A stretch of DNA of 64,000 nt from Pyrenophora tritici-repentis (taxonomy: Eukaryota > Ascomycota > Dothideomycetes > Pleosporales > Pleosporaceae), in assembly GCF_003171515.1 (NCBI RefSeq), contig NC_089391.1, forward strand, positions 124,001-188,000. Direction: 5' to 3'. The notes under the pieces were generated by a model that saw only the letters and a program-made list of their open reading frames with translations, ran no database searches and had not been told where the DNA came from. This document shows, piece by piece, positions 22,603-34,305 of this stretch. The stretch's first letter is position 1. Every line of letters begins with the position of its first letter. Made by a program: the position numbers and the translations under genes.

Positions 22603-23384
22603 CCACTCCGCAAGTGCCACTAATCCGGTCCACCCCTCGTGCTAACTATCCATTCACACCCTCTGGACAATCGATGCGGCGTTCTTTTTTTTTGAATTAT
22701 TTATCATTGATCTATCTATAAAAGTGTATGCAGCCAACTGGGGCTACGGTGTGCCTGCCCCTACACTCTCATGCATTTGCAGTTTCCGCTTTTTGCATGC
22801 TGCCTGGCTTTCATCCCACACATGTCGATTCGTGAGCGCTTGCCCAAAACATCTTAGATTCTGTAAGCGTCTGATTTCAATTGGCTAGGAGATACTGTTG
22901 TCTCTACAAAAGGAACTACTGACAAGAGCTAGCGCTCTTCGGTCATTAGGCGAGAGTGGGGTCAAAGATTGATTGCTTGCAAGAACCGGAAACTGCAAGT
23001 GCATGAGAGTGTACCAACAGCCCGGAGGCCCATGATTTGGTTTGTGTAGCAGGCCAAAGAATCTGTGTACATAAATGGGTGTCTTAACAAATGACACACC
23101 CTAATGGATGGCTAGCTCGGTAGGTCTGATGCGGGCTTTTCGCTTCCTTGTTGACACATCTGACAGGTAGACATAGCAGTATACGGGGTAGCGCCCAGTA
23201 GCCCTGCTGCGCGGCGGACGGCTACTTGTTCGCTGCTTTTGGGCTACCAATATACAGTTAGTATTTGAAACTCTCTAATCCCGTAGTAACGTCCCTCCCT
23301 GCGTGCTGGGACACCCTACGTGCTGGGACGCGAACATCATTTTCGTATCCTAACTCTCTCCCCCCTTGATGTTTAGAGTCGCAG
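22603..23384. other. Intergenic between solo LTRs
   Basis: No gene. Around 23285-23330 a degenerate sequence (GCTGGGACACCCTACGTGCTGGGACG) resembles the terminal inverted repeat of the TA-flanked MITE at 49240. Confidence 0.5.
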
Positions 23385-23662
23385 TGTCAGATATTCACTC
23401 TTATCTGGAATACTGATGGAATGGGCAATAATGATGATAGATAGTGATTGTTGATTGTTCGTTCTTTTTGAGGGCTACAGAGGTATATATGTCGTTGGAC
23501 CCGAGTTGGGCCGAAGTAGGATTGAGGCCGTGCATTGGGCTTTACAAAGGGAGTATCACCCCTTACCAAGGGGCATTGAGCCCCTCGGAGGGGTTCTTTG
23601 TTTTACCCCTCACTTAGAGCCGAAGTAGAATACCCCTTCCATCTAACCCCTGTTATCTGACA
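23385..23662 (-). repeat. Solo LTR related to family A (TSD CGCAG)
   Basis: 278 bp starting TGTCAGATATTCACTC and ending ATCTGACA, flanked by CGCAG on both sides (23380-23384, 23663-23667). Its left ~70 bp are the reverse complement of the family A right end, so it lies in minus orientation; the rest differs. Confidence 0.88.
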
Positions 23663-24032
23663 CGCAGTTAGCGTCTTATTATTCTTTAGAGATTTAAGCT
23701 CTTAACTCCAGCCAACAGTTCGAAAATTACAACGATGCTGATTATGTTGTTGATCGTTCCGTTTACCGCGTATAATGTCACGATACTCCAGCTGGGTCAT
23801 ACTTCGGTAGGCCTCAGGGACCCCTTCGGGGACCCATCGGCCCGAGCCAGCCACAGTCACGTGCCGTAGTCGTATATAGCACCTCACTGGATCCTTGATT
23901 GCTCCTCAAGGATTCGTCTTAATACAAGCCTATACCTACATCTCAGTGCCTGTTCGAATACTCCTTACATATAACCCCGCTCTGACTTCACACCCCTACT
24001 CGAATATAGATGTTAAGGAAGTTCCCCGCTCC

Positions 24033-24166
24033 TACGCTGGTAAATGGGTCGGGGTTGGGTTGGGGTTGGGCTACCTTAATAGGTAATGACTAGTTCCAAG
24101 TTAGCCTAGTCATTACCTATTAAGGTAACCCAACCCCAACCCAACCCCGACCCATTTACCAGCTTA
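24033..24166. mobile_element. Fold-back MITE with G-rich arms (8-bp TSD CCCGCTCC)
   Basis: 134 bp with arms 24036-24093 and 24106-24163 that are complementary with one mismatch, separated by a 12-bp loop. Exact 8-bp duplication CCCGCTCC flanks it (24025-24032, 24167-24174), the hAT-superfamily size. The arms contain GGGTTGGGGTTGGG. Confidence 0.85.
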
Positions 24167-24344
24167 CCCGCTCCGATGCGATGAGATAATAGCCTAGTGA
24201 ATAAAGAATATTACCCTCCACTTTCAAGTCATTCCGTGCATTAAAGTATGTATTCCGAGTCTCTCCGAGCTGGGTAATTGATAGAACGTCTTAGCAGAAG
24301 GACTTAGCGTGCTTACGTGGCGTAGTATTAAAATTCTAAGCTAT

Positions 24345-24708
24345 TGTTACGAACCTAAGAAGGGAACCAGCAGGATATGTAGCAAAAGGATGACAGGATT
24401 CTCTCAGAGGGGGGCGTCCAGAAGGTCAGCGCTTTCAGGACCAATGGATGACGCCACCCCACCGGAGCACGTGATCCCACGGGCTTGGCGGAACGCCACC
24501 ATGGAACAGGTCACGTGTGTCCCATGATATCCCACGATGTCCCACGATGTACCACGCATGGGACAGTGTAGGACAGTATAGGACTGTAGGACAGTCTCCA
24601 CACTCGTCAGTATATAACAGTAGGCAATGAGCTCCTATAGCTCATTGTGTTCAACTTAAGTATCAATCTAAGGATTACCCTTGATTCTCAAACCCACCGT
24701 ATATTACA
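24345..24708 (+). repeat. LTR-like repeat, family C, copy 1
   Basis: Shares with 34306-34647 a long divergent match including GGCGGAACGCCACCATGG, CCACGATGTACCACG, CATGGGACAGTGTAGGACA, AGTATATAACA (TATA-like) and TATTACATCGATC. It starts TGTTACG and ends ATTACA, but no target duplication was found, so its borders are estimates. Confidence 0.55.
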
Positions 24709-24808
24709 TCGATCTACCAATGGTGCTATACACCCTCGTGTCCATCGCATTACTCTATCCCTGAGAACCAACCCAAGATCATCTTCGGACGACCTTCACA
24801 GCTATGCC

Positions 24809-24871
24809 TGTTGACACGGCAAAGGTGTCGAATATCACTGTCGTTGCAACGAACAAAGTATATGATATTTG
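24809..24871 (+). repeat. 63-bp repeat, copy 1
   Basis: Begins TGTTGACACGG and ends GTATATGATATTTG; repeated at 26958-27020 with two differences, both C/T or A/G transitions. Confidence 0.85.
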
Positions 24872-25588
24872 TGTTACGGATCCATAGACTCGCTCGGCCC
24901 ATGGCCCCCATATCGATAAGATCCTTATCTTATCGGACTAGCGCCTTGGCGCCCACAGCATAAGTTCGGGCTCACAACGTAGATAGCTCGATAGCTTGTA
25001 TCTTGTCAAATCCAATCTTTCTTGATCGATCCCTCACAGCTATACACTTATTACTATTCCCAAGCCGTACGTTCATCTTTTTCGACCAGACATGTGCACT
25101 AATGACCGCGGGGGACCTACAACTAGCCCAGGGACGTACTGCATGTGAAAGAGTCTGTAATTAGTGGTGAATCAGAGCTCGTCGTCAAAACTAGACCTAA
25201 AGAGTAAGCGTCCTCCGGATAGACCCACACACAATTACCAACAATGCATAATGTCGTCGCCACTGAAAGATGGTGGATGCTAATCAGATCATCTTATCAA
25301 TCTGATAAGATCTTTCCATGCCGGATGCTGGGCGCCTAAATCATGGTGCATGCCCAGATGCGGCCACGGCCACGTTAGGGCATTTATCCTGATGGCGCGT
25401 GACGTAAGGAGGGCCAAACTTACGAGATGTGGAAGGTCTTAACCATGCCAAGGCTTAGCTTATTACTAAGCTAAGTCAGCTGCGCTGACACTCGCCGCAG
25501 GCGAGTGCCGACGCTCTATACAATATTACCGTCTCAACGATATTTTTTCACAACTCTATTACTCAAATCCCTTCTTATAGCCCCTACA
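24872..25588. other. Flank of the dead pogo element, no gene
   Basis: Contains two short palindromes (CGATAAGATCCTTATCTTATCG near 24934 and CTTATCAATCTGATAAG near 25292) and no coding signal. It may include the 5' untranslated part of the pogo-like relic that follows. Confidence 0.45.
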
Positions 25589-26580
25589 ATGGCCCAATCG
25601 CAAATCTTAGTCAATGATCGCATTTCGGAGATCTTGAAGTGTATTAAAGATATCCCAAAGCCTAATTTTAAGCAATTGGCGCGCGAGCACGGCGTCCTAT
25701 ACCAGCGATTACTCGCCCGATCAAAGAGCCGCCCAACACGCTCTGAGCATCCCTCTAGCACGTACAAGCTTACTAAGGCGCAAGACAGTGCACTATACGA
25801 TTATATCGCACGTCTTGATGAACTTAGCGTTCGTGTACGACTGCCTATGATTGTATCGTGTGTTAATTATCTTCTTCAACAAGCTCATGATGGTCCTGGT
25901 CCTCCACTAACTGCAAGCTCGCGATGGGCAAAACAATGGCTCAAACGGCAACCTGAGCTTCACGTACGACGACAGCGATCTCTTAATCTTAATCGCGCAC
26001 TTGCGGATGATTCAGACTCCATTGTCAAGTAGTTTGACACCTTTACTAGTCTGATATAGACGCATGGTATCTGTCAGCCAACACAGTTGGGTGTCCGTGC
26101 GTCAGCCCGATACTCTTATCAGATCTTCTAGCATCTTCTACAACCTTCACCACTCTACTATCTACGTCATGTACTCATGCATATCTTATGTATATAAGCA
26201 CACATCTCTACTCAGTAGAATAATCAACCAGTTCTCTCCTTTCTGTTGTACGCCCACAGTATCCCATCATCAGATATCTGGAACTTCGACGAGACTAGCT
26301 TTCGCATTGGAATTAGAAAAGATCAGTGGGTTATTACTTTTGAACCTCGCTGCCGTGTATATCTATCGACGCCTGATGATCGTACATCGTTGACTGTAAC
26401 CGAGTGCGTCAATGCCGCAGGCCACGCTATCCCACCAATGATTATTATTGAAGGCGACGCACTCCTTGAGCGCTACTTCACCGATTTACCTAATAATTAC
26501 CTTATTGCGCACAGCGACAGTGGCTACACAAACGATTAATTAAGTGTTAAGTAGGTAAAGCACTTCGTACAACAGACCTA
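25589..26580 (+). pseudogene. Dead pogo/Tigger-type transposase, split by a solo LTR
   Basis: From ATG 25589 the frame shows a psq-type helix-turn-helix (FKQLAREHGVLYQRLLARS) and a CENP-B/Tc5-type DNA-binding region (SSRWAKQWLKRQPELHVRR), then TAG after DSIVK and another TAG near 26058. A 187-bp solo LTR (26072-26258) interrupts it. When the 5-bp duplication GTATC is counted once, the frame continues as GIPSSDIWNFDETSFRIG, carrying the first catalytic Asp, and SDSGYTND before further stops (TAA 26537, TAG ~26549). The C-terminal third with the remaining catalytic residues is gone. It is much older than the intact relative at 27034. Confidence 0.85.
26072..26258. repeat. Solo LTR inside dead pogo transposase (TSD GTATC)
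   Basis: 187 bp beginning TGTCAGCC and ending GCCCACA, flanked by GTATC (26067-26071, 26259-26263). Contains a TATA-like TATGTATATAAG. Confidence 0.88.
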
Positions 26581-26666
26581 GAAGCATACATAGGCAGCTT
26601 AACACGTTATAGGATAACGTTATAATGTTATAACGTTTTAAGAATTCCTATAACATTATAACAATG

Positions 26667-26882
26667 TGTCAGATAATAGCACTGTTGAAGATGAGAGCGT
26701 ACAGACGCTGGGTTAGACTAGCGCGACCCGGCATCTGTGAGAGCCAATCGGATCATAGGAAGGCTTGGCACCCCCTAGGTGTGCCCACAACCGTAGACAG
26801 AACCAAGACACAATCAATCATCAATATCATCACCATTATTATCTATTTCATCAGTATTCCAGATGAGAGTGAATATCTGACA
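26667..26882 (+). repeat. Solo LTR, family A, copy 2 (TSD CAATG)
   Basis: 216 bp, nearly identical to 22382-22597, flanked by CAATG (26662-26666, 26883-26887). Confidence 0.92.
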
Positions 26883-26957
26883 CAATGAAAAACACTATAA
26901 GAGTCTTGGCGCCAAGTACTCTAGCCTTACAGACGAAAAATTTGCAGATACTCTAGA

Positions 26958-27020
26958 TGTTGACACGGTAAAGGTGTCGAATATCACTGTCATTGCAACG
27001 AACAAAGTATATGATATTTG
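26958..27020 (+). repeat. 63-bp repeat, copy 2
   Basis: Second copy of the 24809-24871 motif. After it the sequence reads ATTAGTAGTGT and then the Fot1-like element at its TA target. Confidence 0.85.
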
Positions 27021-27033
27021 ATTAGTAGTGTTA

Positions 27034-28887
27034 ACATGGTTGGCAAGCGAGCGGCCCACGCAAGCGAGCGGCCCACCCCACCAACTTTCTGCGCCTTGTA
27101 AACTCCTCCCTATTATGGCTCCCCCAATTCAAGCCCCACCAACCTCTTCTGAGGTTAATATACACCTTGCAATCTCAGCTATCAATAGAAGCCAAATTCA
27201 GTCTATAAGAGATGCTGCGCAGACATTTGAAGTCCCCCGAACGACGCTCCGACGCCGACGCGCTGGTAAGCCTGCGCGCGCAGATTGCCAGCCCAACTCA
27301 AGGAAGCTTACCCAGAGAGAAGAGGAGGTGATTATCAGCCATATACTTCAGCTAGATCAGCGTGGATTTGCGCCTACCTACGCAGCTATACGTGATATGG
27401 CTGATAAGCTGCTAGCTGCGCGCGGCGCTGGCCAGGTTGGGCAGAAGTGGCCAGCCAACTTTGTCAAGCGTACAGACAGTCTTCGGACGTGTTTTAACCA
27501 AGCGTACGATAGGCAGAGAGCTCTATGTGAGGATCCAGCCCTAATTAGGACCTGGTTTAAGCTTGTAGAGGAGACAAAAGCTAAGTACGGCATCTGCGAT
27601 GAGGACGTCTACAACTTTGATGAAGCTGGCTTTATGATGGGCAAGATTACAACGCAGCTAGTTATAACAGGAGCAGAAAGGAGAGGTAGGCCGAAGACTC
27701 TTCAGCCAGGCAATCGCGAGTGGGTAACGCTGATCGCTGCTATCAGCGCTGCTGGCTGGTTAGTCCCACCGTTCCTCATCTTCGCTGGCCAGTACCACCT
27801 ATCAGCCTGGTACGAGGAAGCTGAGATCCCACGCGACTGGGCGATCGCAGTCAGCGACAATGGCTGGACGAATAATGAGCTTGGAGTTGAGTGGCTAAAG
27901 CACTTTAACGCTCACACGCAGGCTCGTAGCATAGGCGCGCGTCGCCTGCTTATTGTTGATGGCCATAAGAGCCACCAATCTCTAGCGTTCCAGGAGCTCT
28001 GCAAAGAGAACAACATCTACACGCTCTGTATGCCACCTCACTCATCCCACCTACTCCAGCCGCTTGATGTTGGCTGCTTCTCGCCATTGAAGCGCGCGTA
28101 CAGCCGTGAGGTGGAGAGCCTCATGCGCAACCACATCAACCACATCACCAAGCTAGAGTTTCTGCCAGCATTTAAGATAGCATTCAATCGCGCCTTCACG
28201 CCAGCCAACATCTGCTCAGCCTTCCGCGGCGCAGGCCTTGTTCCTCTACAACCAGAGGCTGTTCTATCAAAGGTAGATGTACAGCTGCGTACACCTACTC
28301 CTCCAGCAGCTCTACCAGAGGCTCCCTGGGTAGCTCAAACGCCGAGCAACGCGCGTGAGCTTGAGGCTCAGTCAAGCCTCATACGTGAGCGCGTGCGCCA
28401 GCACAAGAGCTCATCACCAGCTTCAATTATTATAGCAATTGACCAGCTAAAGAAAGGCGCTGAGGTGATGATGCTCTCTTCTGAGCTAATGCGGGATCGG
28501 ATCTCTAGTCTTGAGAAAGCCAACAGCGCAGCGTCAGCGCGTAGGCGGCGCTCTAAAAGGCGTATACAGAAGCATGGAGTACTTACAAAAGGAGCTGGAG
28601 AGGATATACTGGCTCAAAATGAGGCTGACCAGCAGATTGCTCATGAAGAGCGTCAAGGAGGAGCACGATCAGGCGTCAGCCAGCGGGCTCAAAGGCGCTG
28701 CACCAGGTGCAAGGAGACTGGGCACAACTCACGCACATGCAACACTAATACTATTAATATAGAGTAATCTACTGTATTAATATCTAGCAATAATATTATC
28801 GCGTTGTTGAGATGTATCGCTTTGAAGTTGCAAAAGTTGGTGGGGTGGGCCGCTCGCTTGCGTGGGCCGCTCGCTTGCCAACCATGT
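27034..28887 (+). mobile_element. Intact Fot1/pogo-type DNA transposon
   Basis: 1854 bp flanked by TA (27032-27033 and 28888-28889) with perfect 55-bp terminal inverted repeats starting ACATGGTTGGCAAGCG. Each TIR contains two tandem copies of a 17-bp word (GCAAGCGAGCGGCCCAC), likely transposase binding sites. One intact transposase gene lies inside. It abuts the copia 1 LTR with one base between (TA, C, TGTCAGATA). Confidence 0.95.
27115..28767 (+). CDS. Fot1/pogo transposase, DD35D
   Basis: ATG 27115 (MAPPIQAPP) to TAG 28767, 550 residues, no intron or stop. N-terminal psq/HTH region ([19 protein letters not shown]), a CENP-B-like second DNA-binding region ([14 protein letters not shown]), then the DDE catalytic domain: VYNFDEAGF (Asp169), [10 protein letters not shown] (Asp282) and [10 protein letters not shown] (Asp318). 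The spacing is DD35D, as in pogo/Fot1. A basic segment ([12 protein letters not shown]) and a C-terminal zinc knuckle [14 protein letters not shown] follow. It cuts and pastes the element by binding the TIRs, in the nucleus. The complete frame and perfect TIRs suggest recent activity. Confidence 0.93.
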   Translation: MAPPIQAPPTSSEVNIHLAISAINRSQIQSIRDAAQTFEVPRTTLRRRRAGKPARADCQPNSRKLTQREEEVIISHILQLDQRGFAPTYAAIRDMADKLLAARGAGQVGQKWPANFVKRTDSLRTCFNQAYDRQRALCEDPALIRTWFKLVEETKAKYGICDEDVYNFDEAGFMMGKITTQLVITGAERRGRPKTLQPGNREWVTLIAAISAAGWLVPPFLIFAGQYHLSAWYEEAEIPRDWAIAVSDNGWTNNELGVEWLKHFNAHTQARSIGARRLLIVDGHKSHQSLAFQELCKENNIYTLCMPPHSSHLLQPLDVGCFSPLKRAYSREVESLMRNHINHITKLEFLPAFKIAFNRAFTPANICSAFRGAGLVPLQPEAVLSKVDVQLRTPTPPAALPEAPWVAQTPSNARELEAQSSLIRERVRQHKSSSPASIIIAIDQLKKGAEVMMLSSELMRDRISSLEKANSAASARRRRSKRRIQKHGVLTKGAGEDILAQNEADQQIAHEERQGGARSGVSQRAQRRCTRCKETGHNSRTCNTNTINIE

Positions 28888-28890
28888 TAC

Positions 28891-29054
28891 TGTCAGATAG
28901 CAGGGTTACTCGACGTTGGCAGCAACCAATCAGCGTAGAGAGGGTCAGTGCGCCCCTCAAGAGGGCCACAAGCGCGGACACACGATAGACAGAAGACAAT
29001 ACAGACAATCATAAACATCCATCACTTTTGTGCAATATCTCATTATATCTGACA
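28891..29054 (+). repeat. Copia 1 5' LTR
   Basis: 164 bp TGTCAGATAGCAGG...ATATCTGACA. A solo copy in minus orientation lies at 57409-57572. Confidence 0.93.
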
Positions 29055-29066
29055 ATTAAGAGTCTC
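29055..29066 (+). promoter_or_regulatory. Putative primer-binding site, tRNA-Lys(CUU) anticodon arm
   Basis: ATTAAGAGTCTC directly follows the LTR. Its complement reads GAGACTCTTAAT, and AGACTCTTAAT matches the anticodon arm expected of tRNA-Lys(CUU). Copia elements are known to prime from an internally cut half-tRNA rather than the 3' CCA end. The tRNA match is from general knowledge, not a search. Confidence 0.5.
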
Positions 29067-29099
29067 ACTGCCTCAATAACGAGCGATAAAACCACGAAA

Positions 29100-32000
29100 A
29101 TGGCAACAATCCAGACCCAACGGGACGCGACGGTCATCCTCACCGACTCAAGCAACTGGATCCCTTGGTACCGCCAACTTAAGCTGAAATGCCAGTCGCA
29201 AGGCATTTGGCCACTGTTGGACCCCGAAGGAGTGCGACTCCAGCGCATCCAACCGGAGGCTCCGCTACCCCCAGACATTTCGCAGTATGAACCGTCAAGT
29301 AGCCCCTCAGCTGCCTCATCGCATACCACCCGAAACGCTAGAGGCAACACGCGAGGATCAGCACAAGACACTACAGAAATGTCGACAACAACCTCACGAA
29401 TCCCCACTATACCAACGCGAGTGTCAGAACTCTCAGAGAAAGGACAAGAAGCGTATAAGGAGGATCGCGACGACTACAAGCTGCGCCTTGAGTCATACAA
29501 AATACGGGAGAGGGACTATCAAGAAGAAAGCAACAAAATCTCAAAGATGGTCGAACACATCCTTACAACCGTAACACCCCATTTACAACTTAGCTGTTGC
29601 ACCGAGAACGGCACGCCGCGCGACTGGATAACCGCCCTCCAAGACACAGTTGGAGTGGATGAAGACGAGGAGAGAGCGCGAGCACGAGAGAGATACCAAG
29701 CCGCACTCAAGCCAATGCGTTCAACCACAAACTGGGAGACGTGGCTAAATGAATACGATCAGGCTGCAACTCGAGCTGAAACCCTTAAGGTGGCCGAGGT
29801 TATGCAAACACAAGCTGTAATAGACGACTTCCTAGGCTCCGTATCTAAAATGGCATCAACCTGGACCGCAGGGTTCCAAGGGCCAGGGTACGATAAGAAA
29901 GCCATGAATAGGAAAAGGATGATGAAACTCTTCCGTGAATATATGAGTCTTCATTATCCATCAAGAGGGAAGCCAAAGAGCGCCTTCGCGGTAGGAGACT
30001 CATACGCGGCGAGCGGTGAACCCGACTCGGACACACTGAGGGACGCCTCTAGTGTGGAATTAAGAGCGCCATCCAACCAAGGCCGGGGAAACCCTAGGCA
30101 ATCAAACAAACGCAAGATGGATGGTCAAAGTACCAGAACCAAGCAGATCCCGGAGAGGAATTCAGCGAAAGCTGGAGACATATGTCCTGCCTGTGAACAG
30201 CGTCATGAGATATCTGACTGCTACTATGTGAACAAAGCCAAGGCACCTGAATGGTTTAAGCCAAATCGAGGCATCGCAAGATTAGTACAGTACAAACTTG
30301 AAAATGACACCAACTTACAGAGAACGATGCAGGAAATGTCCCCAGAGACTAAACGACCTCGATTCTCGACAACGTCACGATCGATTACACCTCATATCAA
30401 GACATCACAAACACCGGACGCAGTCATTGAATGACTAGATGGACGCGAAATCTCAAGAATTGATGAGGGCACGATGAAAGCGGCATTCAGCGCAAGCCAA
30501 CAAGGATATCCATTAAAGGATGCCTTCATCCTGGATTCCGGCTCGACTACGCACATCTGCAACGACCTCTCAAGAATTGAAGACGTACGCCCGTCGACGC
30601 CAGGGGACTACATCTGGGCCGGCAGTTCCAAAGTCTGGATACGAGGATACGGAGCTGTCACATTGACAACAGAGGGATCTCAGGACAAACAAGCCTTGCA
30701 CATTGTCAACGTTGCGTGGTGTCCAGACTTCCTCTGCAGCCTAGTATCATTCAGGCTACTCCGACGACAAGGAATATGGTGGGACAATCGGGAAGATCCA
30801 ACAAGCCTGCGACGATGGGATGGAACAATCATTGCTATCCTATCGGAACGCCATAGGCAATGGACTATCGAAGACACCACTCTATTCGACTCAGCCTTCC
30901 ATGTGCGTATGAATCGAACCAAGCGATCACCACAAAGGGCGACAGCTATGCTATGGCATAAACGACTAGGACATCCAGGGCCATCCGCTATTGAACACCT
31001 CATACAGCAATCTGAGGGGTGAGGATTAAAGGAATCACCACAGTACAATGTGACGCTTGCGGCAGATCAAAGTCGAAGCGCCAAATAAAAAGGGCGCTAA
31101 GACTAAATGACGAAGGTCCTGGAGAAAGAATTGCAATCGACTTCCATGAGTACGAGGCGGACAGCTTCACTAAGGAAAAGAGTCAGATACTAATAACTTG
31201 CCGAAACTCCCGATACGTTTGGGATTTCTACTTCAAAGACAATAGGCCAGCACGCTCCATTATTCGCCTATTAGCCCTCTTCATCCAATTTATGAAGAAA
31301 CAGTTCAACATTACGGTCAAGGTCATTGAAACAGACAACGAGATCGTCACAGTTAAGCAAGAAGTCGAGAAATGGTGCACGTCCCTATCAATCAGACTCG
31401 AGCCTTCCGCTCCAGACACACAAGCGCAGAACGGAGGAGCCGAACGCTCAGGGGGTGTGATAAAAGAAAAGGTACGCGCAATTCGACTAGATGCGAATCT
31501 TCCATGGGAACTCTGGCCAGAGATAACCAGAGCGGCGGTATACCTATACAATCGAACGCCAAATTATCCAAACAAGTGGAAATCGCCTTACGAAATATTC
31601 TTCACGCGCGCAGCTGCCACAAATGGCATAGTCACTGGACCCCGAAGACCAAACCAAGCTCATCTGAGAGCATATGGGTGCAAAGCCTTTGCAATGACAG
31701 ACGATACCCACCGAGGAAAGTCAAGGCTGCAACGGCTGGACCCAAAAGCCTGGATTGGGTATCTTGTGGGATATCAGTCAACAAACATCTACCGCATCTG
31801 GATCCCATCCATGGCAAAGGTAATCAGCACTCGCGACGTAGTGTTTGACGAAGACACAATCTTCAACGGCAAGACTGAGGACCTGATGGACAATCTCATG
31901 CACAACACCCTAGAGGAAATCGCAACTTGGGTAAGAACAGTCGAACTCCCAGGTACTCATAGCCAACAACCAGAAACCGAGACGTTCTACGAGGACGATA

Positions 32001-33916
32001 CGACGCAGGAAGAGAGCCCGCGCACTCAGAAAACCAGATACCACCAAGGAAGGAAGGTGGTAGAGGCATATCTAACCCCGCCACTAACTCCTCCACCTGT
32101 GGCCTTGCTAGTTCAAGGAGAGGTGAACAACGAGGATATGACGAACATGTCTAACCAATCAACATCAATGACCAGTCCATGGGCAGCCGCATTCATGGCC
32201 GGCACCGAATCAGGACACATTGGTCAACACGAAGGAAAGCCAATCGACAAGGCTTAGATGAAGAGACTGCTATCCAAGGGAATCAAGCCCCATCGCAACC
32301 AGCTACCGCCACTCCCAACAGCATACTCAAAGCTGGAAGACCATCCACTATACGAAATGTTCAAGGAAGCAGAAAAGACACACCTTCAGAGTCACCAACA
32401 AATGAAGTCGTGGACTGAGGTCCAAGCATCACCAGTCAAACGAGCAGGGCACCAGATCCTAGACTGTATGTGGGTATACACCTACAAACTCGACAAGCAT
32501 CACCGCCTCATCAAATGTAAGGCAAGATTGGTGGTAAGAGGAGACCAACAACGCAACATCACCTCCCAAGACACATACGCAGCAACATTGGCAGGACGCT
32601 CATTTAGAATGCTCATGGCAATCGCCGCCAAATACGATCTTGAGCTAAAGCAATACGACGTCACTAATGCTTTTGTGCATGCTGCAATCGACAGAGAAAT
32701 ATACATGAGGATGCCAAAAGGGTATCAGAAGCCTGGCACTCTACTCAAAGTGCGAAAGGCACTGTATGGGCTCCGGATCTCACCATTACTGTGGCAGAAA
32801 GAATTCACTGCAACTCTTGCTTCGATAGGGTTTCAACAAATACCACAGGAGCCATGCTGCATGATTAAAGACGGAGTTATCATCTTCTTCTATGTGGACG
32901 ACATCATCGTTGCGTACCATTCAAAGCAAGAATCAGAGGCAATGAAGGCCATCAACCGGATCCAAGAAAAATACGCTTGTACGGGAGGAGACAACTTACA
33001 GTGGTTTCTCGGCGTAGAGGTCATTCGTGATCGCAAGCAGAAGACCATACAGCTATCTCAAGCCGCATACGCAGACAAAATCAGCCAACTAGCAAGCCGA
33101 CAAGACATCAGACATGACACGCCGATGTCAGGCATGGAACTCAGACCCAGGAGTGACCTAGCAGAGCCGTCCGAGATCAACCGCTACCAGCGCAAGATTG
33201 GCTCGCTTCTATTCGCTGCAGTCACAACAAGACCCGACATAGCCTTTGCAGCATCACGACTTGCTCGCTTCCTAGTCAATCCAAGTACAGAACACCAGGA
33301 CGCTGCAGACCGTGTGCTCCTGTACCTCAAGAAAACAGAATCCCTAGCCCTCGAACTCGGTAGAGGCGATGGCCTTGAGGTAGCAAGTGACGCATCATTT
33401 GCAGACAACACACTAGACAGGAAAAGCTCGCAAGGATACGCAATTAAGCTGTTCGGAGGACTCATCGCTTGGAGAGCAAGTAAGCAAGATACTGTGACAA
33501 CATCAACAACAGAAGCAGAGCTGCTTGCCCTATCACAAGTTGCTAAGGAGGCAATCTTTACGTCGCGGTTGTTGAAGGAGCTTCAGGTAAACCTAAGCAA
33601 TCCAATTATCACAATCAAGTGCGACAATACCCAGACAATCCGTCTAGTAAATGAAGACGTTGCTAAATTGCAAACAAAGCTTCGGCACGTTGACATACAC
33701 AATCATTGGCTACGACAAGAAGTTACCCGAAAGACGATCAGGGTAGAGTATGTTCCGTCTGACAACATGATCGCAGACGGATTCACCAAGTCACTGCCAG
33801 CCAATAAATGGGCCAGTTTCCTTGATCAGTTGGGACTTGTTAAACGCAAAGAACCCCCGTTGAAAGAAGCTGAGCTTGAGAAGTTGCAGGAGCATCTGGA
33901 AGGCCTCTATATGTAG
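29100..33916 (+). pseudogene. Copia 1 Gag-Pol, two stops and one frameshift
   Basis: ATG 29100 (MATIQTQRDA) starts Gag with a zinc-knuckle remnant (CPACEQRHEISDCYY) to TGA 30432-30434. The same frame continues: protease ILDSGSTTHIC, GAG-preintegrase MLWHKRLGHPGPS, then a shift near 31018 (G-run, one base lost) into integrase (RIAIDFHE, IETDNE, NGGAERSGG) and chromatin-facing linker, ending at TAG 32255-32257. Reverse transcriptase/RNase H follows in frame: KARLVVRGDQQ, QYDVTNAFVHA, FYVDDIIV, ASDASFADN, TSTTEAEL, ending 33916. TGG-to-TGA and CAG/TGG-to-TAG would explain the stops. Confidence 0.9.
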
Positions 33917-33971
33917 GATCGATTAACCAGTTTATGCAGCTTGCAATCAGGGCTTCCAAGCTGAGGGGGTG

Positions 33972-34305
33972 TGTCAGATAGCAGGGTTACTCGACGTTGG
34001 CAGCAACCAATCAGCGTAGAGAGGGTCAGTGCGTGTCACGGTACTGACCCTGCCTGGGAAGGACATCACGTGAGGCACGTGACCTGTCGCTAGCCCCAGG
34101 GTCCAGCACTTAGATAGCTCTCACCTCGCGGAGCCTTACGCTCCTCACAGTACAACACATATTCTACCTCAGTCCCACTGCGCACCAGCTCCGTGATAGT
34201 GCGCCCCTCAAGAGGGCCACAAGCGCGGACACACGATAGACAGAACACAATACAGACAATCATCAACATCCATCACTTTTGTGCAATATCTCATTATATC
34301 TGACA
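33972..34305 (+). repeat. Copia 1 3' LTR, interrupted
   Basis: 164-bp LTR equivalent carrying a nested insert at 34034-34198. Confidence 0.92.
34034..34198. repeat. 165-bp solo LTR nested in copia 1 3' LTR (TSD GTGCG)
   Basis: Begins TGTCACGG and ends CCGTGATA (one transition from a perfect inverted end), flanked by GTGCG (34029-34033 and 34199-34203). The uninterrupted 5' LTR shows the empty site. Confidence 0.9.

Larger units (their letters stand above)
28891..34305 (+). mobile_element. Copia element 1 (Ty1/copia LTR retrotransposon), degraded
   Basis: 5' LTR 28891-29054 and 3' LTR 33972-34305; the latter includes a 165-bp insert plus its 5-bp duplication, so both are 164 bp and differ at two sites. 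Ends are TGTCAGATA...TATCTGACA. Gene order is gag, protease, integrase, reverse transcriptase, RNase H (copia order). A polypurine tract GAGGGGGTG precedes the 3' LTR. Flanks GTTAC and CAGTG do not match, so target duplication is missing. The coding region has two in-frame stops and a frameshift. Confidence 0.92.

Noticed and set aside
24345..24708. Complete solo LTR with defined ends
   Set aside because: No matching 5-bp flanks; reported only as an LTR-like repeat with estimated borders.
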